A stretch of DNA of 64,000 nucleotides from Streptomyces wedmorensis (lineage in GTDB: Bacteria > Actinomycetota > Actinomycetes > Streptomycetales > Streptomycetaceae): assembly GCF_000716445.1 (NCBI RefSeq), contig NZ_JNWK01000006.1, positions 186,001 through 250,000 on the forward strand. Direction: 5' to 3'. The notes beneath the pieces are model-generated. The model saw only the letters and a program-made list of their open reading frames with translations. It searched no databases and was not told where the DNA came from. Below, in pieces: positions 1-9,042 of the stretch (its first letter is position 1; every line of letters begins with the position of its first letter). Position numbers and translations under genes: made by a program.

Positions 1-5
1 GGCCT

Positions 6-40
6 CCGCGTAACGCGGTCATGACCGTATCGCGGTACGG
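6..40. promoter_or_regulatory. Palindrome-rich operator region upstream of rarD
   Basis: Three overlapping inverted repeats lie about 70-105 bases before the transporter start: CCGCG-taa-CGCGG (6-18), the perfect 12-base palindrome CGGTCATGACCG (16-27) and CCGTA-N6-TACGG (25-40). Such dense dyads are typical of regulator binding sites, but no regulator gene is visible because the window begins here. Operator function is inferred from symmetry only. Confidence 0.35.
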
Positions 41-111
41 GCATGACAACCCGCCCCGCGCGGCGCTACCTTCGACAGGACAGCACGGCGCGGGGCAGGG
101 CAGGAGGTCCG

Positions 112-1122
112 GTGAAGACGGATGACGAAGGACGAGCAGGCTTGCTCTACGGGATCGGCGCCTACGGGATGTGGGGCCTGGTCCCGCTCTTCTGGCCGCT
201 CCTGAAGCCCGCCGGGGCGATCGAGATCCTCGCCCACCGGATGGTGTGGTCGCTGGCCTTCGTCGGGCTCGCGCTGCTCGCGCTGCGCCGCTGGGGCTGG
301 GTCCGGGAGCTCATGAGCAGCCCGCGCAAGCTCGGCATGATCACCCTGGCCGCCACCGTCATCACGGTGAACTGGGGCCTCTACATCTGGTCCGTCAACA
401 CGGGCCACGTCGTCGAGGCCTCCCTCGGCTACTTCATCAACCCGCTCGTCACCATCGCCCTCGGCGTCCTCGTCCTGAAGGAACGGCTGCGCCCCGCGCA
501 GTGGGCGGCCGTCGGCGTCGGCTTCTCGGCCGTGCTCGTCCTCGCGATCGGGTACGGGCGTCCGCCGTGGATCTCGCTCACCCTGGCCTTCTCCTTCGCC
601 GTCTACGGCCTGGTGAAGAAGAAGGTCAACATCGGCGGTCTGGAGTCGCTCGCCGCCGAGACCGCCGTGCAGTTCCTGCCCGCGCTCGGCTACCTGATCT
701 GGCTCGGTACGCGGGGCGACCTGGCCTTCGGTGCCCACGGCGGGGGCCACACCGCGCTGCTCGTCGCCACCGGCGTCGTCACGGCGCTGCCGCTGATCTG
801 CTTCGGTGCGGCGGCCATCCGCGTACCGCTGTCGACGCTCGGCCTCCTCCAGTACCTGGCGCCGACCTTCCAGTTCCTCCTCGGGGTCGTCTACTTCCAC
901 GAGGCGATGCCGGCGGAGCGCTGGGCGGGCTTCTCCCTGGTCTGGCTGGCCCTGACCATCCTCACCTGGGACGCCCTGCGCACGGCCCGGCGCAGCCGGA
1001 TCGAGGTCGAGGCGGCGAAGGCCACGGCGGCGGCCGAGGCGATCGAGGCCGCCGCGAGCGAGGCCGCCGCGAGCGGGGCCGGCGCGCCGGCCCCCGTCCC
1101 GCCGGCCCGGGCCGGGAGCTGA
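112..1122 (+). CDS. rarD: EamA-family transporter RarD
   Basis: Inner-membrane protein of about 336 residues with roughly ten hydrophobic segments, of the drug/metabolite transporter superfamily. The motif FWPLLKPAGAIEILAHRMVWS near residues 30-50 is characteristic of the RarD branch (chloramphenicol-sensitive protein). The substrate is not known for this branch. The GTG at 112 is chosen because AGGAGG lies at 102-107; an in-frame ATG at 43 would add 23 uncharged-poor residues and has no ribosome site. The last 35 residues are an alanine/glutamate-rich cytoplasmic tail followed by prolines, a common low-complexity extension. The gene stands alone and meets a convergent DUF6401 gene; a hairpin at 1141-1170 separates them. 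Confidence 0.85.
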   Translation: MKTDDEGRAGLLYGIGAYGMWGLVPLFWPLLKPAGAIEILAHRMVWSLAFVGLALLALRRWGWVRELMSSPRKLGMITLAATVITVNWGLYIWSVNTGHVVEASLGYFINPLVTIALGVLVLKERLRPAQWAAVGVGFSAVLVLAIGYGRPPWISLTLAFSFAVYGLVKKKVNIGGLESLAAETAVQFLPALGYLIWLGTRGDLAFGAHGGGHTALLVATGVVTALPLICFGAAAIRVPLSTLGLLQYLAPTFQFLLGVVYFHEAMPAERWAGFSLVWLALTILTWDALRTARRSRIEVEAAKATAAAEAIEAAASEAAASGAGAPAPVPPARAGS

Positions 1123-1140
1123 TCCCGGGCGGCGGGCCCG

Positions 1141-1170
1141 CCGGACCGGCCGCTCGTACCGGCGGTCCGG
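1141..1170. terminator. Hairpin between convergent rarD and DUF6401 genes
   Basis: CCGGACCG (1141-1148) and CGGTCCGG (1163-1170) form an 8-base GC-only stem. It lies in the 93-base gap between two convergent genes. There is no T run, as is usual for Streptomyces terminators. Confidence 0.45.
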
Positions 1171-1215
1171 GAGTCGCCCCGCCCGACCGGAGCCCGGCCC
1201 CGGTGGGCCCGAGGC

Positions 1216-1533
1216 TCAGGCGGCCAGCAGGTCGTGCTCGCGGATCAGCCAGCAGACGGCCAAGAGGCGCAGGGTCGCGAAGTCGTGGCCGACGGGCTCG
1301 GTCCACCGTGCCTCGGCGAGCCAGTCGGTGAACCCCAGGACGTAGTCGCCGAGCTCCTCGCGCCGCAGGGACCGGTTCCGGCGGCCCCGCTGGGCCGGGA
1401 CCAGCGCCTCCCGCACGGCTGCGGCGTGCTGGTCGACGGCGGCCGCGAGCCCCGGGTCGGAGGTCGTCTCCGAGAGCCGGGGCATGTACGCGGCGGCGAC
1501 GCCGATCAGCGGACAGCCGGGCGAATCGTTCAT
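1216..1533 (-). CDS. DUF6401-like small protein
   Basis: Small cytoplasmic protein of 105 residues. The stretch [19 protein letters not shown] (about residues 27-45) and the end [19 protein letters not shown] match what I remember of DUF6401, a family labelled natural-product biosynthesis protein in actinomycete genomes and of unknown biochemical role. There are no catalytic motifs, signal peptide or membrane segments. The ATG at 1533 is the first start after a stop. It has no evident partner: the neighbours are convergent rarD and divergent DUF4291. The family call is from memory of the pattern only. Confidence 0.6.
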   Translation of the reverse strand: MNDSPGCPLIGVAAAYMPRLSETTSDPGLAAAVDQHAAAVREALVPAQRGRRNRSLRREELGDYVLGFTDWLAEARWTEPVGHDFATLRLLAVCWLIREHDLLAA

Positions 1534-1687
1534 CCCTCCACATTAGGTGTGCGCGGAGGCGCCCCGGCCGTGACGTTGGTCGCAGCCGGCGGGCACCTCC
1601 GAGGCCGATACGAGAGCCGGGCGCGGCCGGTGTCAGGCCCGGAAATCCGGTGGCCCAGGCCGTCGCCCGCCCCGCACCCTGGGGTGC

Positions 1688-2335
1688 ATGGAAGAACCGA
1701 AGTACCGGATCCGGGCGCTCCACACCCCGGACACCGTCACCGTCTACCAGGCCTACCCGCCCGCGATCGGGCTGCCGGCGGCCCGGGACGGGCGCTTTCC
1801 GGCCGCCTGGAAGCGGGACCGGATGACGTGGATCAAGCCCTCGTTCCTGTGGATGATGTACCGCTCCGGCTGGGGGACGAAGGAGGGCCAGGAGACGGTC
1901 CTCGCCGTCGAGATCACGCGCGAGGGCTTCGCATGGGCGCTGCGGAACGCCTGCCTGTCGCACTACGTCCGCGGCTTCCACGCCGACCAGGAGTCCTGGA
2001 AGCGCCGGCTGCACGAGGCGCCGGCGCGCGTCCAGTGGGACCCGGAGCGTGACGTGCGCCTGCGGCCGCTGCCGTACCGGTCGCTCCAGCTCGGGCTCTC
2101 GGGCGAGGCCTCCCGCGCGTACGCGGACGAGTGGACGGTCGCGGTCACCGACGTGACCGCGCTCGCGCACGAGGTCCACGCCCTCGTCCGGGCCGGCGAC
2201 ACGGAGGCCGCGGGCCGGCTGCTCCCCCGCGAGGAGCCGTATCCGGTGCCCGACGGCCTCCTGGACCACCTGGTCGTTCAGGAACCGGCGACGGAGACCG
2301 TGAAGTTGAAGTCTCCGGTGCCGAGCACGCCGTAG
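1688..2335 (+). CDS. DUF4291 domain protein
   Basis: Cytoplasmic protein of 215 residues. It shows the DUF4291 hallmarks YRIRALHTPDTVTVYQAYPP at the N-terminus, then WIKPSFLWMMYRSGW and LQLGLSGEA. The family is common in actinomycetes and has no known reaction. The ATG at 1688 begins right where family homology begins. Family members usually end soon after the PYPVPD motif (here about residue 184). The last 20 or so residues are unlike the family and are read from DNA that is the antisense 3' end of the next gene. The coding regions overlap tail to tail by 58 bases, so the original stop may have been lost. Confidence 0.8.
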   Translation: MEEPKYRIRALHTPDTVTVYQAYPPAIGLPAARDGRFPAAWKRDRMTWIKPSFLWMMYRSGWGTKEGQETVLAVEITREGFAWALRNACLSHYVRGFHADQESWKRRLHEAPARVQWDPERDVRLRPLPYRSLQLGLSGEASRAYADEWTVAVTDVTALAHEVHALVRAGDTEAAGRLLPREEPYPVPDGLLDHLVVQEPATETVKLKSPVPSTP

Positions 2336-2931
2336 AGCCGCAGCCAGAGCGGCAGGAGCTGTTCGGTGGCGCGGGCGCTCGACAGGTCGCCGAGGTCGAT
2401 GATCCGGTCGGCCGGCCAGCCGAAGGAGCCGAGCAGGCCGGCGACGACGGTCTTCGCCGCCTCGTCGTCGCCGCCGACGAAGACGTTGTGGGCGCCGGGG
2501 ACCCGGCCGGGCTCGACCATCACCGTGTTGGTCATGGTGTTGAGCGTCTTGACGACGCGAGCCTCCGGGAACGCCTTCTGGAGCTGCTCGGCGATGCTGC
2601 GGCCGTCGGGCGAGACGACCTTGGGCGGGAAGCCCTCGGAGAAGTCGAGCGCGTTGGAGACGTCGACGAGGACCTTGCCCCGCAGGTTGTCGGCGCCCAC
2701 GGCCTGGAGGACGGCGAGCGAGACGAGCCCGCCGGTCGCGTTCACCACCAGCTCGCCCGCCGCGGCCGCGTCGGCGAACGTGCCGTGCCCGCCGCCGTGC
2801 TCCTCCGCCCACTTCACCGCCTCGGCGTTGTCCGCGGTGCGGGAGCCCATCGTGACCTCGTGGCCGAGCGAGACGAGCTTGGTGGCGAGGCGACGACCGA
2901 CCTCGCCCGTTCCCAGTACGGCGATCTGCAT
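2278..2931 (-). CDS. NADPH-dependent F420 reductase-like protein
   Basis: Rossmann-fold oxidoreductase of 217 residues. GTGEVG at residues 7-12 is the dinucleotide-binding loop and MGSR near residue 31 fits NADP(H) preference. The later segments (VLVDVSNALDF, VVKTLNTMTNTVM, VFVGGDDEAAK, ATEQLLPLWLRLYG) are typical of the F420-dependent NADP reductase-like family, which moves hydride between NADPH and a deazaflavin or acts on other substrates. The true cofactor partner cannot be read here. The ATG at 2931 is preceded by AAGGAG. Longer open reading upstream is antisense filler. Its 3' end overlaps the convergent DUF4291 gene. Confidence 0.8.
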   Translation of the reverse strand: MQIAVLGTGEVGRRLATKLVSLGHEVTMGSRTADNAEAVKWAEEHGGGHGTFADAAAAGELVVNATGGLVSLAVLQAVGADNLRGKVLVDVSNALDFSEGFPPKVVSPDGRSIAEQLQKAFPEARVVKTLNTMTNTVMVEPGRVPGAHNVFVGGDDEAAKTVVAGLLGSFGWPADRIIDLGDLSSARATEQLLPLWLRLYGVLGTGDFNFTVSVAGS

Positions 2932-2951
2932 GTACGTGCGCTCCTTAGGGG

Positions 2952-3009
2952 CGTGTGCACCGGCGGCTCCGGGAGCCGGGCGTGTGCACCGGCGGCTCCC
3001 GGAGCCCGA
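2952..3009. repeat. Two-copy 29-base tandem repeat
   Basis: CGTGTGCACCGGCGGCTCC begins two consecutive 29-base units (2952-2980 and 2981-3009). The units agree over the first 19 bases and diverge slightly at the ends. They lie just upstream of the F420 reductase-like gene, in its promoter region. Each unit holds GTGCAC and a GGCTCC/GGAGCC dyad, so they could be paired binding sites or a replication-slippage duplication. Confidence 0.55.
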
Positions 3010-3134
3010 CCCTACGTCCTGGCGGGCGCGTGCGCCGTCCGCTCCGTCCCCGGAGGGGCGCGGGCGCCGGGCTCCTGGCCCGGCGCCAGTTCGCGGTGTA
3101 CGGGGCCCGGTTGCCCCTCTGCCTGGCACGGTGT

Positions 3135-3146
3135 CGGTTATAACCG
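3135..3146 (+). promoter_or_regulatory. Palindrome overlapping the likely -10 box of the VOC gene
   Basis: CGGTTATAACCG is a perfect 12-base palindrome. Its centre contains TATAAC (3139-3144), a good -10 hexamer, ending 7 bases before the GTG at 3152. This places the transcript start at or next to the start codon, so a leaderless message is likely, with an operator covering the -10 box. There is no clear -35 box. The function is inferred from sequence alone. Confidence 0.4.
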
Positions 3147-3151
3147 GTCAT

Positions 3152-3619
3152 GTGACAGCGATGCACTGGAAGCTCGTACTCGACGCCGCCGACCCGCACG
3201 CGCAGGCCTCCTTCTGGGCGGCCGCCCTCGGCTACCTGGAGGAGGACCACGACGCCCACATCCGGCGCCTCCTCGACCTCGGGGCCGCCCCGGCCGAGGC
3301 GACGATCACCCTGCACGAGGGCACGGACCGCACCCGGCTCGGCTGGCGCGACCTCGCCGCCGTCCGCCATCCGGAGGATCCTCACGACCCGGTGACGGGC
3401 GGGGGCCTGGGCCGGCGCCTGCTGATCCAGCGGGTCCCGGAGCCGAAGACCACCAAGAACCGTCTCCACCTCGACCTCCACCCGGCCCCCGGCACCCGCG
3501 ACGCCGAGGTCGACCGGCTCGGGGCCCTCGGCGCGAAGGTCCTCCGCCGCGTCGACGAGCCCTCCGGCTCCTGGGTCGTCATGGCCGACCCCGAGGGCAA
3601 CGAGTTCTGCGTGCACTGA
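3152..3619 (+). CDS. VOC-family (glyoxalase-like) protein
   Basis: Cytoplasmic protein of about 155 residues in the vicinal oxygen chelate fold. The opening MHWKLVLDAADPHAQASFWAA is the usual start of this Streptomyces group. A second half-module follows (RLHLDLHP, then GSWVVMADPEGNEFCV). The paired His/Glu positions that bind metal in true glyoxalases are only partly evident, so the reaction is unknown; members include resistance and dioxygenase-like proteins. No ribosome site precedes either GTG 3152 or ATG 3161. A -10 box ending at 3144 favours leaderless initiation at 3152. The downstream gap to the convergent Nudix-like gene is filled by an 8-base tandem repeat. Confidence 0.75.
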   Translation: MTAMHWKLVLDAADPHAQASFWAAALGYLEEDHDAHIRRLLDLGAAPAEATITLHEGTDRTRLGWRDLAAVRHPEDPHDPVTGGGLGRRLLIQRVPEPKTTKNRLHLDLHPAPGTRDAEVDRLGALGAKVLRRVDEPSGSWVVMADPEGNEFCVH

Positions 3620-3637
3620 GCAGGGCCGATGGCCTGA

Positions 3638-3716
3638 ACCGCCGAGCCGCCGAGCCGCCGACGCGCCGAGCCACCGAGCCCCCGAGCCACCAAGCCACCG
3701 AGCCCCCGAGCCGCCG
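3638..3716. repeat. Eight-base tandem repeat array between convergent genes
   Basis: About ten copies of an 8-base unit close to GCCNCCGA (GCCGCCGA, GCCACCGA, GCCCCCGA and variants) run without a break between the VOC gene and the convergent Nudix-like gene. The array is non-coding, and unit length and purity suggest slippage. It could vary in copy number between strains. Confidence 0.7.
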
Positions 3717-3740
3717 CGTGACGGGCCCGGCCGACGGGCT

Positions 3741-4847
3741 TCAGGCCCGCCGTACGACCTGGGCCTCCGCCCGTTCGACCGACGCCCTGCCGTGCACGTG
3801 GACCAGGGCCAGGTGGAAGAGGGACGGGGCCAGCGGGGCCCAGCGGTGGCGGCGTTCCGGGGACAGGAGGTGGCGCGTGACGTCGGTGGTGCGGAAGGGG
3901 ACGTACTCGATCGTGTCGTGCTCCCACCGGTCGGCGACGCCCCTGCTCATCCGCGCCTGGAGCTGGTCGCCCGTCAGGTCGTTCAGGCGCGCGTAGAAGT
4001 GGGCGCTCCAGTGACGCTTGCCGACGTCGAGGACGAAGGCGAGCAGCACGAGCGAGTACTCGTGCGGCTCGATCGACAGTTCCTCGCGCATGCCCCTGCG
4101 GGCGACGGCGTGCAGGTCGGGGGCGTTGCGTCCGGCGGAGTCGATGTGGCGCGAGAGCCCCTCGTTGACGGAGGAGTTCCAGAGGCCGGGTGCCATGCGG
4201 ACGCGCTCGCTGCGGCGGCTCACGACCAGCAGGTGGTCGGCGGTGACGACGGCGACGTTGGCGGCGAAGCTGCACTGGAGGAAACCGGGCGCGGTGAGCG
4301 GCGCGTCCGGGTCGAGGTAGCGGCCGCGCGGGGTGGTGCCGTCCGGGAAGCGCCGGTCGAGCTGCTGGGCGGCGAGGAAGGTGTAGTAGTCGGTGGGCTT
4401 CAGCCGCAGGTGGACCTCGGACTGCTCGTCGAGGGCGGTACGGCTGACCTCCAGGGACTCGACGGCGTACCGGGGGCCGTTCCAGACGGGCCGGCGCTCG
4501 CCGGCTTCGGCGGCCCGGTTCTCCTCGTCCTCGATCTCGGTGCGCCAGCCCGCCATCTCCTCGGGCAGTTCGACTTCGCCGTCGAGCACTTGGACGTGGA
4601 CGGATTCGGCGGCGATGGCCCGGTCGCCGTCGCCCTCGACGATGAGGGCGGGGGTGTGCAGCGGACCGAGGGAGAAGGTGGCCCAGGCGCGCCCCTGTTC
4701 CTGCCGGTAGGTGAGGCTGCGCACGACGCCGGCGGAGCGGCGGCGGGCCTTGAACCACAGGTCCTGCGTCCACTGCTGGAAGAGGGTCGCGAAGACGACT
4801 CCGAGGATGGCGCCGACGATTCCGTTTCCGAGGTCTATTCCGTCCAC
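3741..4847 (-). CDS. Membrane-anchored protein with a Nudix-like C-terminal domain
   Basis: Protein of 368 residues. Residues 9-25 (GIVGAILGVVFATLFQQ) form one hydrophobic segment, probably an N-terminal anchor. A poorly conserved middle follows. Near residues 250-265 the run VARRGMREELSIEP resembles the Nudix box RE-x2-EELGI, but with Gly in place of the first Glu, so pyrophosphohydrolase activity is doubtful. The surrounding text (FLQCSFAANVAVVTADHLLVVSRRS before, VLLAFVLDV after) fits a Nudix fold. The start is GTG 4847, the first in-frame start next to the hydrophobic segment, with a weak ribosome site. It is divergent from the M28 aminopeptidase gene. I do not recognise a named family. 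Confidence 0.6.
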   Translation of the reverse strand: MDGIDLGNGIVGAILGVVFATLFQQWTQDLWFKARRRSAGVVRSLTYRQEQGRAWATFSLGPLHTPALIVEGDGDRAIAAESVHVQVLDGEVELPEEMAGWRTEIEDEENRAAEAGERRPVWNGPRYAVESLEVSRTALDEQSEVHLRLKPTDYYTFLAAQQLDRRFPDGTTPRGRYLDPDAPLTAPGFLQCSFAANVAVVTADHLLVVSRRSERVRMAPGLWNSSVNEGLSRHIDSAGRNAPDLHAVARRGMREELSIEPHEYSLVLLAFVLDVGKRHWSAHFYARLNDLTGDQLQARMSRGVADRWEHDTIEYVPFRTTDVTRHLLSPERRHRWAPLAPSLFHLALVHVHGRASVERAEAQVVRRA

Positions 4848-4886
4848 GGGCAGCAGCGTAGGTCATGATCATGCCCTGTCCGCTGA

Positions 4887-7454
<2,568 letters not shown>

Positions 7455-7470
7455 TGACCCGACCCTGAGA

Positions 7471-7519
7471 CGGGCTACCCCGCGCGGTGGACCTTGCGGG
7501 CTATCCCGCGCGGTGGACC
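7471..7519. repeat. Tandem duplication of the 3' end of the polyprenyl synthase gene
   Basis: A 23-base sequence beginning CGGGCTA and ending GCGCGGTGGACC occurs at 7471-7493 and again at 7497-7519 with one mismatch (period 26). The second copy is the last codons and stop (TAG) of the minus-strand synthase gene, and the first is an untranslated copy just beyond it. This is a slippage-type duplication. Confidence 0.6.
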
Positions 7520-8511
7520 ACGGCGTCGCACATCTCGGCGAGGGCCGCCTTGGCGTAGCCGTCGGGGAGCGGCGCGAGCATGGCGCGGGCCTCCTCGGCG
7601 TACCTCACGGTGTCGCGGCGGGCCTGCTCCAGGGCGGGGTGGGCGCGCAGCCGGCGGAGTACCTCGGCGTGCCGGTCGTCGTCGGTGAGGTCGCCGTCGA
7701 CGAGCGCGACGAGCTCGACGTCCTCGGGGCGTCCGTGGGCGGCGGCCGCGGCCCGCAGGTGCAGGACGGGCAGGGTGGGGATGCCCTCGCGGAGGTCGGT
7801 GCCGGGGGTCTTGCCGGACTCGTGGGAGTCGGAGGCGATGTCGAGGACGTCGTCGGCGAGCTGGAAGGCGACGCCGAGCCGCTCGCCGTACTGGGTGAGG
7901 GTGTCGACGACGCTGTCGTCGGCGCCGGACATCATGGCGCCGAAGCGGCAGGAGACGGCGACGAGGGAGCCGGTCTTGCCGCCGAGGACGTCGAGGTAGT
8001 GGTCGACGGGGTCGCGGCCGTCCGTCGGGCCGGCCGTCTCCAGGATCTGTCCGGTCACGAGGCGTTCGAACGCCTCGGACTGGATCCGTACGGCCTCGGG
8101 GCCGAGGTCCGCGAGCGTGTGCGAGGCGCGGGCGAAGAGGAAGTCACCCGTGAGGACGGCGATCGAGTTGCCCCAGCGGGTGTTGGCGCTGTCGACACCG
8201 CGCCGGACGTCGGCCTCGTCCATGACGTCGTCGTGGTAGAGCGTGGCCAGGTGGGTGAGCTCGACGACCACGGCGGAGGGCACGACGCCCGGCGCGTAGG
8301 GGTCGCCGAACTGGGCGGCGAGCATCACGAGCAGCGGGCGGAACCGCTTGCCGCCGGCGAGCACGAGGTGCTGCGCGGCCTCGGTGATGAAGGGGACATC
8401 GCTCTTGGTGGCGTCCAGGAGGCCCGCCTCCACAGCCGCCAAACCGGTCTGGACATCGGCCTCAAGAGCCTGGTCCCGCACGCTAAGACCGAACGGCCCG
8501 ACGACGGTCAC
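7501..8511 (-). CDS. Polyprenyl diphosphate synthase (heptaprenyl/octaprenyl type)
   Basis: Cytosolic trans-prenyltransferase of 336 residues, the normal length. It condenses isopentenyl diphosphate onto an allylic primer to give the long tail, here most likely that of menaquinone. The first aspartate-rich motif is in LYHDDVMDEADVRRG, the second in QLADDVLDIASD, and GGKRFRPLL is the substrate-binding GKR motif. The start is GTG 8511 with AGGAGA eight bases before; GTG 8550 would add a non-homologous extension. Three 13-base repeats lie 36 bases upstream. Chain length cannot be read with certainty. The nearby nuo, menG, mqnA and mqnC genes support a menaquinone role. Confidence 0.88.
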   Translation of the reverse strand: MTVVGPFGLSVRDQALEADVQTGLAAVEAGLLDATKSDVPFITEAAQHLVLAGGKRFRPLLVMLAAQFGDPYAPGVVPSAVVVELTHLATLYHDDVMDEADVRRGVDSANTRWGNSIAVLTGDFLFARASHTLADLGPEAVRIQSEAFERLVTGQILETAGPTDGRDPVDHYLDVLGGKTGSLVAVSCRFGAMMSGADDSVVDTLTQYGERLGVAFQLADDVLDIASDSHESGKTPGTDLREGIPTLPVLHLRAAAAAHGRPEDVELVALVDGDLTDDDRHAEVLRRLRAHPALEQARRDTVRYAEEARAMLAPLPDGYAKAALAEMCDAVVHRAG

Positions 8512-8546
8512 GAGGGGGTCTCCTGTCTGCTGACGCCTGCTGACGA

Positions 8547-8591
8547 TCACACGGATTGTTCACACGGACTGTTGACGATCACATGGATTGT
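8547..8591. promoter_or_regulatory. Three 13-base iterons upstream of the polyprenyl synthase gene
   Basis: TCACACGGATTGT (8547-8559), TCACACGGACTGT (8560-8572) and TCACATGGATTGT (8579-8591) are three same-direction copies of TCACAYGGAYTGT. The first two are in perfect tandem and the third follows after six bases. They lie between the divergent synthase and POT-remnant genes, beginning 36 bases from the synthase start codon. They look like multi-site regulator binding; the regulator is unknown. Confidence 0.5.
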
Positions 8592-8709
8592 CGATGTGTC
8601 TCTGGAATCACTCAAGCCAGCGTATCCGGTCACCTTTCGATCACCGTGGGCGCCTTCCCGTCACCCCCGGTATGTTCGTGATCAGCTGATACGACCAGGA
8701 GTAGGCGTT

Positions 8710-9033
8710 TTGTCCCGAACAGCGATCGATACCGACACGAACGGTGAGCGGCCTCCCCCCGAGGACGACCGCGCCTTCCTCGGGCAGCCACGGGGTCTGC
8801 TGAGCCTCTCGGGCCTGGAGGTCCGGGAGCGGTTCTCGTTCCTCGGCATGCAGGCGATCCTCGTCCTGTACCTCGCCGCCGCCGCCGACGGCGGCGGCAT
8901 GGCCCCGGGCACCGCCGCTCCGGTCTCCGCACCCGCCTGCTCCGCCGTCTACGGCACCGTGGCCGTCGCCGTCGGCCTCGCCGTGATCGCCCTGGCGCCC
9001 TGGCTGCGCCGCACCATGCACCCCGTCCACTAG
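8710..9033 (+). pseudogene. Remnant of a POT-family peptide transporter (in-frame internal deletion)
   Basis: A 107-residue reading frame joins the two ends of a proton-coupled oligopeptide transporter. Residues 19-70 are the normal N-terminus (DDRAFLGQPRGLLSLSGLEV, ERFSFLGMQAILVLYLA, MAPGTAA). Residues 75-107 are the normal C-terminus (VYGTVAVAVGLAVIALAPWLRRTMHPVH). The roughly 380 residues between, holding nearly all membrane helices, are missing, and the break is near residue 72-76. The usual Trp of EVWERFSF is Arg. Start TTG 8710 still has AGGAG at 8697-8701, and the stop lies 9 bases before the hydrolase gene, so it may still be translated and coupled to it. It cannot transport. Confidence 0.75.
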
Positions 9034-9042
9034 GGAGCCGTG

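Noticed and set aside
2952..3009. Small gene in the repeat region upstream of the F420 reductase-like gene (62 codons, 2955-3143)
   Set aside because: It is made of the tandem repeat and Arg-rich filler, with no ribosome site.
3792..4868. Plus-strand frame of 358 codons opposite the Nudix-like gene
   Set aside because: Composition (GDG/VEV/LEG runs) is typical of antisense, while the minus strand shows a membrane helix and a Nudix-like box.
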